64,000 bases of DNA from Haploplasma modicum ATCC 29102 (GTDB taxonomy: Bacteria > Bacillota_I > Bacilli_A > Acholeplasmatales > Acholeplasmataceae). The position numbers and the translations under genes are program-made. Positions 27,686 to 36,730 of this stretch are shown here, piece by piece; position 1 is the first letter of the stretch; each line of letters opens with the position of its first letter. Where the stretch lies: contig NZ_JHYB01000005.1 in the NCBI RefSeq assembly GCF_000687835.1, forward strand, positions 1 to 64,000, in the 5' to 3' direction. Below the pieces are notes generated by a model. That model saw only the letters and a program-made list of their open reading frames with translations, ran no database searches and was not told where the DNA came from.

Positions 27686-29431
27686 TTATTTATTTAATAA
27701 TCTAATTACTTCATCAATATCCTTTTTAATTAATTCTAATGATGAAATCCAAAAATCTTTCTTTGTAACATCAATATTCATTGATTTAGCAACATCTTCA
27801 ACACTTGCCATTGTTGTTAGTTTTAGTAATTTATCATAATTTAAAATAAATGATTCCTTATCTTCTAAATATTTACTATATAAGCCTTTACCAAATAATA
27901 ATCCAAAAGCATATGGGAAGTTATAGAAATTTAAACCTGCACTATAGTAATGTCCTTTATTTAACCACATATATGGATGTAAGAAGTTACTGTCTAATCC
28001 TTTACCATATGCTTCTTTTTGTGCTTCTACCATTAATTTCTTCATTTCTTCTTTACTAATCGGACCATCTGCTAACTTAAAGATACTATCTTCAAAAATA
28101 AATCTCGATAAAATATCAATAATTACTTGAGTATCACCTTGAAGTGCAATTTCTAATACTTGAAGTCTTTCCTCATCATTATCAATATTACTTAATAAGT
28201 GATTAGTAACAATTGTTTCACAGAAAATTGATGCTGTTTCTGCAAGTGGCATTGGATAACTCCAGTTCAGTGGTGTATTATCACTTATAACTTCACCATG
28301 ATAACCATGGCCTAACTCATGAGCAAGAGTAGATACATCTGAAAGAGATCCAGTAAAGTTTGATAAAATTCTACTTTGTTTTAATTGGGGTTGATTACTA
28401 CAAAATGCCCCTCCTCTTTTACCTTTTTTAGGAAATGGATCAATCCAGTTTAAATCGAATGCTTTTTTAGCGTAATTTCCTAATTTTTCACTATAACTAT
28501 TAAAACTGTTTATTACGATATCTTTTGCTTCATCATATGTATATGTTTTATCTAACTTACCTACTGGTGCAAATAAATCATAAAATGGTAATGCATTATC
28601 ATGTCCTAAATATTTAGCTTTAGCAATTAAGTATTCTTCAAAGTATGGTCTATAATCCTTCATTGCACTAATCATAGCATCAAGTGTTGCTTTTTCCATG
28701 TTTGATCTAATTAATGTTGGCTCATAAACATCTTTATACCCTCTAATATCATTCATGATTACAACTTCTCTTTTAATATTTGAAAGTGCCATTGCTACTA
28801 CTTCATCAACCTTCTCATAAGCCTTTAATTCGCTATAATAAGCATCTTTTCTAACTTTAGCATTATTGTCATAAGCAAGATTTCTAACCTCTGGTAGTGT
28901 GATTGTTTTATCATTATAACTGACATCTAGTTTTGAAGTTAAGAGTGATTGTAACTGGCTCCATGAACTTGATGAGACTTGTTGTAACTTTGCATACATA
29001 ATTTCTTCTTTTTCAGTTAATAAATATTTAGAGCTTTTTTTGATTTTTTCTAATTGAAATAAATTATTTTTAATTATTTCATTATTAAGATATAAATTTA
29101 AATCAATATCTTTTAAAAATCTATTAAATAATACACTTGCTTCAGTAGTTTCATTTAACATTTTTGATAATTTAGCCATATTTACTAATGATTTTTGATT
29201 ACTTACATCAACTGAATTAGAAAGACTATTAAATGAAAATAAAGTCCTTGTTAATACGGTTAATTCCTCATTTAGTTTAATATATTCTAAAATAACATCT
29301 AACCTATCATTTTTTTCAAACATATTTGGTAAATTATTATACTCTTTAATAAGCTTTTCTACCTTTAAAACATCAAGTTCATACTTAGGATCATCAAATC
29401 CTTTATATAAGTCATCTAAATTCCAATTCAT
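27686..29431 (-). CDS. pepF: Oligoendopeptidase F, M3 family zinc peptidase
   Basis: A 581-residue cytoplasmic metallopeptidase that degrades short peptides. The zinc motif HELGHGYHGE (HExxH) is present, and the third ligand is within MPLAETASIFCE. The N-terminal helical half (WNLDDLYKGFDDPKY and later) is typical of PepF. No signal peptide is seen. It is a monocistronic unit with its own terminator. Such peptidases feed amino acids to organisms that import peptides; no oligopeptide transporter is in this window. Confidence 0.93.
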   Translation of the reverse strand: MNWNLDDLYKGFDDPKYELDVLKVEKLIKEYNNLPNMFEKNDRLDVILEYIKLNEELTVLTRTLFSFNSLSNSVDVSNQKSLVNMAKLSKMLNETTEASVLFNRFLKDIDLNLYLNNEIIKNNLFQLEKIKKSSKYLLTEKEEIMYAKLQQVSSSSWSQLQSLLTSKLDVSYNDKTITLPEVRNLAYDNNAKVRKDAYYSELKAYEKVDEVVAMALSNIKREVVIMNDIRGYKDVYEPTLIRSNMEKATLDAMISAMKDYRPYFEEYLIAKAKYLGHDNALPFYDLFAPVGKLDKTYTYDEAKDIVINSFNSYSEKLGNYAKKAFDLNWIDPFPKKGKRGGAFCSNQPQLKQSRILSNFTGSLSDVSTLAHELGHGYHGEVISDNTPLNWSYPMPLAETASIFCETIVTNHLLSNIDNDEERLQVLEIALQGDTQVIIDILSRFIFEDSIFKLADGPISKEEMKKLMVEAQKEAYGKGLDSNFLHPYMWLNKGHYYSAGLNFYNFPYAFGLLFGKGLYSKYLEDKESFILNYDKLLKLTTMASVEDVAKSMNIDVTKKDFWISSLELIKKDIDEVIRLLNK

Positions 29432-29534
29432 ATAAGTTCCTCTTTTCTAATAATTATTATATATTTTACATCATTTATCTTATATTATCAATTTTTCTTT
29501 GGTATAATATTTAAGATTGAAAGGATTTGATGGA

Positions 29535-29999
29535 ATGAAAAAAGAAATATTAATAAAAGTAAAAGACTTTGGCGAAATAAAAGTGGAGTTAGACAGAGAA
29601 ACTGCACCAATCACATTTGATAATTTTGTTGGCTTAATTGAACGAAACTATTTTGATAATACTGTGTTTCACCGTATCATTAAAGGTTTTATGATTCAAG
29701 GTGGAGCTGGAAATGAACAGCTTAATCCTATTAAAGGTGAATTTATGGCAAATGGCGTTAAAAATGACTTAAAACATACAAGAGGTGTTATTTCAATGGC
29801 ACGTACTATGGTTAAAGATTCAGCAACAAGTCAGTTTTTCATTATGCATGAAGATTCACCACATCTAGATGGACAGTATGCTGCATTTGGAATTGTTATT
29901 GAAGGCATTGAAGTAGTAGATAGAATTGCTAATGAAAAAACAAATGCTTACGATGCACCACTTAGTCCTGTTGTAATTGAATCAATTAGCTTTATTTAA
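29535..29999 (+). CDS. Peptidyl-prolyl cis-trans isomerase, cyclophilin type
   Basis: A 154-residue cytoplasmic cyclophilin that assists folding. Core motifs are FHRIIKGFMIQGG (catalytic Arg), GVISMARTMVKDSATSQFFI and LDGQYAAFGIVIEG. I start at 29535, where AAAGGA is about 8 bases upstream; an in-frame TTG at 29517 covers the ribosome site and is unlikely. It is a lone plus-strand gene on the left arm, followed by a terminator. Confidence 0.93.
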   Translation: MKKEILIKVKDFGEIKVELDRETAPITFDNFVGLIERNYFDNTVFHRIIKGFMIQGGAGNEQLNPIKGEFMANGVKNDLKHTRGVISMARTMVKDSATSQFFIMHEDSPHLDGQYAAFGIVIEGIEVVDRIANEKTNAYDAPLSPVVIESISFI

Positions 30000-30001
30000 T
30001 T

Positions 30002-30030
30002 AATAAGTAGTTTATCTACTTATTTTTTTA
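30002..30030 (+). terminator. Terminator of the cyclophilin gene
   Basis: The stem AATAAGTAG/CTACTTATT is followed by a T run, immediately after the stop. Confidence 0.88.
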
Positions 30031-30033
30031 TAT

Positions 30034-30060
30034 AAAAATAGAAAGACCTAAGTCTTTCTA
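30034..30060 (-). terminator. Terminator of hsp20
   Basis: The 8-bp stem AGAAAGAC/GTCTTTCT is followed on the minus strand by ATTTTTATA, touching the hsp20 stop. Two back-to-back terminators thus separate the convergent genes. Confidence 0.8.
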
Positions 30061-30450
30061 TCACTCAATATCTAAGTATTTAGTTTTTTCTTCAGTTACT
30101 TTCTTGCAGTCAACTTTCAAAGTACCATCTTTATATGATGCTTTTAGATCTTTCATTGTTACATCACCAACATAGAAACTTCTACTAATTAATCCATAAT
30201 GTCTTTCTTTTTTAATGAAGTCTTTCTTTTCTTCATCTAAGATTTCTTCTTTAACTGCTTCAACAGTTAAATAATTGTTTTTAATCGATATTTTAATATC
30301 TTCTTTTTTATATCCAGGTAAATCAATTAAAAACTCATAACGTCCATCTACTTCTTTGATGTCTGTTTTCATTAAATTGTTATCAGTAGTAATTAAATCA
30401 TCAAAGAAGTCACTAAAGAAGTTTTTACCTCTTTTACTTACTTCTAACAT
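30061..30450 (-). CDS. Small heat-shock protein, Hsp20 family
   Basis: A 129-residue alpha-crystallin-type holdase chaperone. The crystallin domain runs from about residue 33 to the end, with DLPGYKKEDIKISIKNNYLTV, then RSFYVGDV and the terminal motif GTLKVDCKK. The N-terminal arm is short (KNFFSDFFDDLI). Expression is probably stress-regulated: the promoter is near-consensus and is followed by a palindrome directly before the ribosome site. It is a single gene, but no terminator separates it from ldh upstream. Confidence 0.92.
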   Translation of the reverse strand: MLEVSKRGKNFFSDFFDDLITTDNNLMKTDIKEVDGRYEFLIDLPGYKKEDIKISIKNNYLTVEAVKEEILDEEKKDFIKKERHYGLISRSFYVGDVTMKDLKASYKDGTLKVDCKKVTEEKTKYLDIE

Positions 30451-30464
30451 AATTACACTCCTTT

Positions 30465-30514
30465 TTGTACCTTTGGTACAATGTAATTATATTCCTATAT
30501 TTAAATTCTTGCAA
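30465..30514 (-). promoter_or_regulatory. hsp20 promoter with a palindrome over the start of transcription
   Basis: On the minus strand, TTGCAA (30509-30514), a 17-base spacer, then TATAAT (30486-30491). Directly after it comes TTGTACC-AAA-GGTACAA (30465-30481), a perfect 7-bp inverted repeat that ends at the AAAGGAG ribosome site. It is not the CIRCE element of HrcA. As DNA it could be an operator; as RNA it could fold beside the ribosome site and respond to temperature. Confidence 0.7.
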
Positions 30515-30524
30515 GTAAAAAGCA

Positions 30525-31469
30525 TTAAAAAGTCATAGTATCAAGTAAGTCTTTTAATGTGTCAGCTGAATGCTTTAATAACTTATCTTCTTCTTGATCT
30601 AGCTTTAAGCTAACAACTCTTTTTACGCCATTTCTATTTAAAATTGCAGGTAATCCTATATATAAATCATTTTCAATATTATAAGCTCCGCCATTATAAA
30701 CAGAAATTGGAATAATTCTGTTTTCATTGCTTAAGATTGCTTGAGTAATATTAACTAAAGTCATTCCTATTGCGTAGTAGGTTGAGTTTTTACGTTTAAT
30801 AATTTCATATGCTGCATTTTTTACTCTTAAATAGATATCATTAAATTCACCAAACTCAATTTCAGGAACTGTATCAATTACTTCTTTAAGTGGTTTTACT
30901 CCAATATAAGCATTTGACCAACAAACAAATTCAGTATCACCATGTTCACCTAGTATATATGCATGAATGTTTTTAACTGATACGTTAATTTTTTCTGCGA
31001 TTTCAAATCTAAGTCTTGCTGTATCAAGGGCAGTACCACTACCAATTACCTTGCTACTTGGAAGTCCTGATGCTTTCCAGGCAACATAAGTTAAAATATC
31101 AACAGGATTAGAAGCTACTAAAATAATTCCATCAAACCCACTAGTCATAATGTTTGAAACAACAGATTTCATGATTATGGCATTTCTATTTAATAGATCT
31201 AATCTAGTTTCACCATCTTTTTGAGCAACACCAGCAGTAATAACAACAATATCAGCATCCTTACAATCATGGTATGAACCTGCATAGATTTTCATTTTTC
31301 TAGGTGCATAGCTAAGACCATGATTTAAATCCATCGCTTCACCTTCTGCTTTATCTTTGTTAATATCAATTAACACTAATTCTTCAACGGCTCCTTGATT
31401 AACTAAAGAATAAGCATAACTCATTCCTACTAAACCAGTACCGATAATTACTATTTTACTTTTAGACAT
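30525..31469 (-). CDS. ldh: L-lactate dehydrogenase
   Basis: A 314-residue NAD-dependent LDH that reduces pyruvate to lactate and restores NAD in fermentation. The Rossmann motif is GTGLVGMSYAYSLV (residues 11-24), the substrate arginine lies in DGETRLDLLNRN, ASNPVDILT is the central motif and the catalytic histidine is in GEHGDTEF. LDH rather than malate dehydrogenase is favoured by the DGETR loop. Its stop lies 11 bases upstream of the hsp20 -35, with no terminator seen, so readthrough into hsp20 is possible. It is near rmuC but has its own ribosome site. Confidence 0.93.
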   Translation of the reverse strand: MSKSKIVIIGTGLVGMSYAYSLVNQGAVEELVLIDINKDKAEGEAMDLNHGLSYAPRKMKIYAGSYHDCKDADIVVITAGVAQKDGETRLDLLNRNAIIMKSVVSNIMTSGFDGIILVASNPVDILTYVAWKASGLPSSKVIGSGTALDTARLRFEIAEKINVSVKNIHAYILGEHGDTEFVCWSNAYIGVKPLKEVIDTVPEIEFGEFNDIYLRVKNAAYEIIKRKNSTYYAIGMTLVNITQAILSNENRIIPISVYNGGAYNIENDLYIGLPAILNRNGVKRVVSLKLDQEEDKLLKHSADTLKDLLDTMTF

Positions 31470-31503
31470 TTTTTCTCTCCTTTATAATTTTTATAATTAA
31501 AAA

Positions 31504-32580
31504 TTATTCATCAAAATTTCCTTTTTCAATACTATCAAATCTCTTACTTATCTTGTCACTTGTTATTTTAATATCTTTTATACTATCCGTCAATCTATTT
31601 GAAAGTTTGTCTAGCTCTTCAAATCTATCATAGTATCTAGTAAATTCAGTAGAAAGTAATTTTAGTTCTTTAATTATTTCTGAAGTTTTATTATTTTGTT
31701 CAATATTTTTTAAAACTATTAAAATTGTTGAAAGAGTTGAAAGTAAGGTTGTCGGCGAGACTATCCAAACTTTATTACTATTTGCATATTCAATCAATTC
31801 ATAATGTTTATTTACAATATCTAGAAAAATTGCTTCAGATGGTACAAAGAGCATTGCTTGATCTGAAGTTTCATCTTCAATTATGTATTTACTTTTTATA
31901 TCTATAATATGTTGTTTAACATTTTTTATAAATTCTTTTCTTGCTTTATCTCTAAGTTCACTTGAAAGTGAACAATCGGTGCTTGCACGGTAGTTTTCTA
32001 AAGGAAATTTAGAATCAATACAAATAGAACCAAGTGGCATTGGAGCGTGAAGTATTATATCAACTCTTCTACCATTTGATAATGTTTTTTGTTTTTCAAC
32101 AAGTTTTGAGTTATCTGGAAAAACAGAATATATTACTTGTTCTAAAACAACCTCACCAAAAGCACCACGACTTGATTTATCTGTTAGTAAATTATTTAGT
32201 TGTAAAACTTCACTTGATAATTTTTCAATATATTTATGTTGTTCATCTAACTTAACTAATCTTTCAGTAACACCTATAAATGTTTCATCACTTTTCTTAA
32301 AGCTATCACCAAGTTTATTATTTACTCTATTTGTTACATTGTTAAAGTTTTCATCAATTCGCTTAAATAATTCATTTTGTAAAACTACTAGATCAGTTTT
32401 ATTATCTTTATTTGTATTGTTAGTTATTTGAAGTAAATCAATTTTTAATTTATTATATTCATCCCTTAGTAATAACTCAAAATTAACATCTTTAGTTTTC
32501 TTATTATCCTTTTTAAAGATTAAGATAAGAATAACTAATATTAGTAAAACAACTATTCCAATTAATATATAAAGTTCCAT
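31504..32580 (-). CDS. rmuC: RmuC-family DNA recombination protein
   Basis: A 358-residue protein with an N-terminal TM anchor (residues 3-23), a coiled-coil region (about 35-130) and an RmuC nuclease-like core: RGAFGEVVLEQVIYSVFP, GRRVDIILHAP, CIDSKFPLENY, and the later QAMLFVPSEAIF. RmuC limits DNA rearrangements at inverted repeats in E. coli, but its biochemical activity is poorly defined. It is two bases from the YiiX-like gene upstream, so the two are probably co-transcribed. Confidence 0.9.
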   Translation of the reverse strand: MELYILIGIVVLLILVILILIFKKDNKKTKDVNFELLLRDEYNKLKIDLLQITNNTNKDNKTDLVVLQNELFKRIDENFNNVTNRVNNKLGDSFKKSDETFIGVTERLVKLDEQHKYIEKLSSEVLQLNNLLTDKSSRGAFGEVVLEQVIYSVFPDNSKLVEKQKTLSNGRRVDIILHAPMPLGSICIDSKFPLENYRASTDCSLSSELRDKARKEFIKNVKQHIIDIKSKYIIEDETSDQAMLFVPSEAIFLDIVNKHYELIEYANSNKVWIVSPTTLLSTLSTILIVLKNIEQNNKTSEIIKELKLLSTEFTRYYDRFEELDKLSNRLTDSIKDIKITSDKISKRFDSIEKGNFDE

Positions 32581-32582
32581 AA

Positions 32583-33551
32583 CTATACCTCAACATCACT
32601 TAAATAATAAATAGTCTCAACAATTACCTTTTCATCATTTAATATCTCTTCATTAATTTCTACATAAAAATGAATAAAAGTATCCTTAGATAATATTAAG
32701 TCATTAACACTTGAGATAAAACCATCATCATTCATCTTTTTAGCATATCCTTTTGACTTATATTCTTGTTTATCATTTACTACTTTATTGTATGCTTCAT
32801 CAAATGATCTACCTAGTAAATCAGTACAATAATATTTATATCTCGTATTGATGAAGAATAAGAAATTATATAAGCTATCACTTTCAACTTTTTCATATGT
32901 TTTATTGATTGCTTCATCAATATATTGTTCGTATAAATCATCATCAATATCTTTAACTTGTCTAAGTCCTATATATTTGTCACGGTAAAACATATCAAAA
33001 TAATATTCATTAAGTCTATTTGGAGTAGTCCAGTAATTGGCCGTATTTACACTTACAGTTGAGTGTAGATCATGTATGGCATTACCTTTATTAAAGATAT
33101 AATCAAAAATAGATTCATCTGAGGTTGGAAATCCAGTTGCCTCAATAAAGTTTGGATTATTATTTTCATAATATAATAATGCTGAGTGCCCACCAAAATA
33201 ATATGAAACAAAATTATGAATTAAAACTTTTTCTGGAAATGGTGAATCTCTTGTTACAAATATGTCACCATTTCTTCCTAATTCATTTTTTTCAAAATCA
33301 TTAAATACATTTTTTTGATCATTTAATTCTTTCGATGTTTCACGTGGAACTTCTAAATATCTTCGGTAGTAACTCTCCCCACCATTAGTAACATTTATTA
33401 GTACTTCACTATTTAGATCAGCTCTTTTTTTAAATTTTTTAATCATGTTATTTACTTTTATGTTTTCATATGTAGTAAAAGAAAAGCTATATATTATTCC
33501 AAAAAGTGCAAGTAACAATATTAGTTTAAAGATCTTTTTTGTTGTTTTCAT
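32583..33551 (-). CDS. Membrane-anchored YiiX/YebB-type papain-like amidase
   Basis: A 322-residue protein with an N-terminal TM segment (residues 7-27) and an outside domain resembling permuted NlpC/P60 amidases of the YiiX group. The entry motif is GRNGDIFVTRD, the histidine is H122 in FGGHSALLYY, an acidic residue E137 is in FIEATG, and the cysteine is C242 in YYCTDLLGRSFD. That H..E..C order is the permuted arrangement. Substrates of this group include lipids and peptide amides; none can be assigned here. It lies just upstream of rmuC and after the jag terminator. Confidence 0.72.
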   Translation of the reverse strand: MKTTKKIFKLILLLALFGIIYSFSFTTYENIKVNNMIKKFKKRADLNSEVLINVTNGGESYYRRYLEVPRETSKELNDQKNVFNDFEKNELGRNGDIFVTRDSPFPEKVLIHNFVSYYFGGHSALLYYENNNPNFIEATGFPTSDESIFDYIFNKGNAIHDLHSTVSVNTANYWTTPNRLNEYYFDMFYRDKYIGLRQVKDIDDDLYEQYIDEAINKTYEKVESDSLYNFLFFINTRYKYYCTDLLGRSFDEAYNKVVNDKQEYKSKGYAKKMNDDGFISSVNDLILSKDTFIHFYVEINEEILNDEKVIVETIYYLSDVEV

Positions 33552-33580
33552 AGTATCACCTTTGTATGTAATTATAACAT

Positions 33581-33622
33581 AAAAAAATATTAACGATTAC
33601 TTAATTAGTAACCGTTAATATT
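33581..33622 (-). terminator. Terminator of the rpmH-rnpA-yidC-jag operon
   Basis: A 15-bp imperfect stem (AATATTAACGATTAC with GTAACCGTTAATATT) is followed on the minus strand by seven T, right after the jag stop. Confidence 0.9.
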
Positions 33623-33624
33623 AA

Positions 33625-34245
33625 TTATTTTACAGGTTTTATTATTATTGCTCGATGTTCGCCTTCACCAACTGAAGTAGTAGTTACGTCTCTCCACTCT
33701 GCTAATTTAGCATGAATAATTCTTCTTTCATATGAATTCATTGGATCTAACTTAACTTCAATTTTTGTTTTAGCAACTTCTTTAGCTGTCTTTGTTGCAA
33801 TAATTTCTAATTGTTTTTTTCTGTTTTCATTGTAGTTTCCAATATCTAGATTTACTACAACAAATTCTTCACTAAACATACTTAAGTAGTTTCTTAATAA
33901 GTATTGAATAGCTTTTAGAGTTTTACCATCTCTTCCAATTAATAATGCATTTTCATCACTCTTAATTGTATAATATATTTCCATACCTTCATTTTTTGAA
34001 CGCATTTCCATTTTAGCTTCAATATCTAAACCTGAAAAGATTCTTTCTAAATATTCTTTTCCTTCTAAACCTAAATTTAAATTTAAACTTGCTAGGTAAG
34101 TAGCTGAACTACCAATTCCTAAAATACCTTTTTTTTCTTTTATTACTTCAAAAGTAATTTTTTCCAATGGAACACGTAATATTTGTACAGCTTTCTTTTG
34201 AGCTTCATTTAAATTTTTCGCTTCAATTTCTACTTTTTTAAGCAT
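33625..34245 (-). CDS. jag: Jag/KhpB RNA-binding protein
   Basis: A 206-residue protein with three parts: a Jag-N domain (residues 1-50, KVEIEAKNLNEAQKKA and KKGILGIG), a KH domain with LLIGRDGKTLKAIQYLLR, and an R3H domain at the C-terminus with SYERRIIHAKLAEW and GEGEHRAIIIKP. KhpB/Jag binds RNA with KhpA in Firmicutes and influences cell division and envelope genes. It follows yidC directly (shared base at 34245), the canonical arrangement near oriC. Normally mnmE and mnmG come next; here the operon ends. Confidence 0.95.
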   Translation of the reverse strand: MLKKVEIEAKNLNEAQKKAVQILRVPLEKITFEVIKEKKGILGIGSSATYLASLNLNLGLEGKEYLERIFSGLDIEAKMEMRSKNEGMEIYYTIKSDENALLIGRDGKTLKAIQYLLRNYLSMFSEEFVVVNLDIGNYNENRKKQLEIIATKTAKEVAKTKIEVKLDPMNSYERRIIHAKLAEWRDVTTTSVGEGEHRAIIIKPVK

Positions 34246-35789
34246 TACTTGTCACCTTTCTTACTTACTTTTGCATCAATTATTTGACGTGATGCTCCAT
34301 ACAATTTTTCTTCTTGTAATTTTTTATATTTATTTTCATTTATTCTCTTATTAATTAAAGTTTGTAAAATTGAATACACGTTACCAATAATCCAGTAATA
34401 TGATAAAGCAAGTCCTGGTGTTACATAAGCTGTCATAATCATCATGAAAATCATAAAGAAACTTACCATTTTCATTGTTTGTTCTGTTTGTTGACCTTGT
34501 GGGTTTGGTTTACCTTGCGTATTTTTTGCATAACTTGGTTTCACTTGTGAAATCTTTTGTAATGCAAACATTGTAATACCTACAAGTGCTGTAAAGATTA
34601 TTTTAGCAACAGTTCCGCCAGATGCAAGATCTGTACCTAAGAATTTTGTGTTATGAACACTTGTATAGAATTGACCACCTGGAATTGTAATTCTTTTTAC
34701 AACTTCAAACATTGCAAAGAAGATTGGCATTTGTAAAAATGGTAATAAACAACCAAACATATTAATATTATGTTTTTTGTATAGTTGCATCATTTCCATT
34801 TGCATCTTTTGTTGACTCTCAGGATCTTTTCTTGCTGCATATTTCTTTTGTAGTCGATCAATTTCTGGTTGTGCAACACTCATTTTCATTGACATATCGT
34901 TCGTTTTTGCATAAATTGGCCATGCAAGTGTACGAACAATAATTGTTGTAAATAAAATTGCGACTGCAAATGAGTTAAAGAAAATCTTTCCTAATAATGA
35001 CATTACAAACGCAATTGGTGTTTGTAAGAAAATCCAGTTCCAAAATGATGATGTCTTAACACTTATTGGTGTTGCTGTTGCTTGTAATCTAATTTGGAAA
35101 TCAAATTCATTACCTGCTTCATCATTTGCTTTTAAATCAAATGTTTTATGATTGATATATTTTTTATTTTCAATTAATTCATCTCCAACAGGAAAACCTG
35201 TAAAAGTTAAATTATCTGTATCAATTAAATCAACACTTGTTCCATTTATAACATTAAAATCAATGTTTTTTCCTTCAAATAAGTAACTATTTGTTAAAAT
35301 TATTCCATTTGCCTTAACTTTTCCTTTATCATCAAATTTTAAGTAATCAATATATTTAGTAGTTTTATCATGATTACCTTTTTCAATTTGTGTAATTGTA
35401 AAATCTTTATTATATGAAATAGTTTCTTTTTTTACTTTATAATCATATTTAATAGTATATGTATAATTTTTTGCAACTGCATCAGCTACAGACTTACCAT
35501 TTGCTACTAATTCATCTTTAGTATACGCTGTATCATCACCGTTAAGTAGATATGTAATACCATCTGCTTCAGATAAAGTAATTTTATCTAATCCACCAGT
35601 TGCAAGTAATTTATAAAAACTTAATGACTCTAATTTTTTAGATTCATCAATTTCATCAACTAGTAAATTATTGACATCTAAATCATAAAAGGGAAAAATT
35701 GGTGATGTGTCTGCTTTCTTACATGAAGTAAGCATTAGTGTTGTTGCTAGTAACACCACTAGTAATAAAATCTTATTAATTTTTTTCAT
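34245..35789 (-). CDS. yidC: Membrane insertase YidC/Oxa1, lipoprotein with an extra outside domain
   Basis: A 514-residue YidC. The N-terminus is a lipoprotein signal (LATTLMLTSC, lipid-carrying C23). About 220 residues of extracytoplasmic sequence follow before the conserved core (about 255-490), with WPIYAKTNDMSMKM carrying the hydrophilic-groove arginine segment TTIIVRTLAWP, then PEIDRLQKKYA, FGCLLPFLQMPIFFAMFEVVKR and SYYWIIGNVYSILQT. Typical Firmicutes YidC/SpoIIIJ has about 260 residues, so the outside domain is unusual; part is beta-rich and recalls the periplasmic P1 region of Gram-negative YidC, without clear homology by eye. It sits in the rnpA-yidC-jag operon. Confidence 0.95.
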   Translation of the reverse strand: MKKINKILLLVVLLATTLMLTSCKKADTSPIFPFYDLDVNNLLVDEIDESKKLESLSFYKLLATGGLDKITLSEADGITYLLNGDDTAYTKDELVANGKSVADAVAKNYTYTIKYDYKVKKETISYNKDFTITQIEKGNHDKTTKYIDYLKFDDKGKVKANGIILTNSYLFEGKNIDFNVINGTSVDLIDTDNLTFTGFPVGDELIENKKYINHKTFDLKANDEAGNEFDFQIRLQATATPISVKTSSFWNWIFLQTPIAFVMSLLGKIFFNSFAVAILFTTIIVRTLAWPIYAKTNDMSMKMSVAQPEIDRLQKKYAARKDPESQQKMQMEMMQLYKKHNINMFGCLLPFLQMPIFFAMFEVVKRITIPGGQFYTSVHNTKFLGTDLASGGTVAKIIFTALVGITMFALQKISQVKPSYAKNTQGKPNPQGQQTEQTMKMVSFFMIFMMIMTAYVTPGLALSYYWIIGNVYSILQTLINKRINENKYKKLQEEKLYGASRQIIDAKVSKKGDK

Positions 35790-36133
35790 TAATCAGTCTC
35801 CATTATCTTTAGTTTTAATAATAATTCAATTATTAAACTTTCTATTTCCTGGTAACTCAAAATATTGGCATTAGGTCTAATAACAATAACAAAATCATTA
35901 TCTACTTTTATAGATCCTTGATTTAGTCTTATTATAGATCTGATTTGTCGTTTAATTTTATTTCGTTCGACTGCATTACCATATTTTTTACCTATTGACA
36001 TTGCAAATCTAAAATTAACATTTAAATTACTTTTTTTTAGAAAAATCATAAAATATTTATTGTAACTTTTTAATTTACTTTTAAAAAGTTGATCGATTTC
36101 GCTTTTTTTCTTTATAATATATTCTTTTTTCAT
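35789..36133 (-). CDS. rnpA: Ribonuclease P protein component
   Basis: A 114-residue basic protein that helps the RNase P RNA mature tRNA 5' ends. The RNR motif region is GNAVERNKIKRQIRSIIR, and the N-terminal part is ...KSEIDQLFKSK, which takes the place of the usual 'f..v...g'. Length is normal. The start ATG at 36133 is about 90 bases from the rpmH stop, and the yidC ATG overlaps its stop by one base. The order rpmH-rnpA-yidC is conserved near origins. Confidence 0.95.
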   Translation of the reverse strand: MKKEYIIKKKSEIDQLFKSKLKSYNKYFMIFLKKSNLNVNFRFAMSIGKKYGNAVERNKIKRQIRSIIRLNQGSIKVDNDFVIVIRPNANILSYQEIESLIIELLLKLKIMETD

Positions 36134-36222
36134 TTTATTATTCTAAAAAAAAGATTACTTAAATAAAATAATTGGCATAATCATTTTAATCAAGTAATCC
36201 AAGTGTTTTAAAATGTAATTTT

Positions 36223-36357
36223 TTAAACTGCTAATTTTTTACGTCCCTTTTTACGACGGTTAGCGATGATGCGGCGTCCACCAACTGTTGACATTCTAAC
36301 TCTAAATCCGTGAGTTTTGCTACGTTTACGATTATTTGGTTGATATGTTCTTTTCAT
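36223..36357 (-). CDS. rpmH: 50S ribosomal protein L34
   Basis: A 44-residue ribosomal protein read on the minus strand: [18 protein letters not shown], then [18 protein letters not shown], ending KGRKKLAV and TAA. It matches bacterial L34 throughout and is the first gene of the rnpA operon, with GAAAGGTGG before the ATG. It directly borders oriC. Confidence 0.98.
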   Translation of the reverse strand: MKRTYQPNNRKRSKTHGFRVRMSTVGGRRIIANRRKKGRKKLAV

Positions 36358-36730
36358 TATGAAACCACCTTTCTTTTGCGAAATCATGCATTTTTTATTA
36401 TATCGTTATTATTACTTTTTGTCAACCTATATTTATTACTTTTAATAAAAAAAATTATCCACATTATTATAAAAATATAAAATGTTGATAAAATGTTTAT
36501 TTTGTTTTTAACATTGTGGATAACTTATCAACAAAAAATATCTATTGTGGGTTTGTGGGAAACTTAATAAAAGCCTTTATAAGGCAATCGGAATCATACT
36601 TTAACCACATTTAATTAACAATTATAAATATCAACTATAAAGTTATCCACATTTTTTGTTGATAAGATTTTATTAATATTTGTTTTATCTATGATATCAT
36701 AATTGTAGAATTTCAAGGGGTGTGTATTAA
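36358..36730. other. oriC: oriC, upstream part with DnaA-box cluster
   Basis: The 373-base region between divergent rpmH and dnaA. Perfect DnaA boxes TTATCCACA are at 36455-36463 and 36643-36651, with the reverse TGTGGATAA at 36515-36523. TTATCAACA variants are at 36483-36491 (reverse), 36525-36533 and 36657-36665 (reverse). TTAACCACA (36601) and TGTGGG-type sites (36546, 36554) are weaker. AT-rich tracts flank the boxes. This should be where DnaA loads, and it also carries the dnaA promoter. Gene orientation switches here. Confidence 0.93.
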
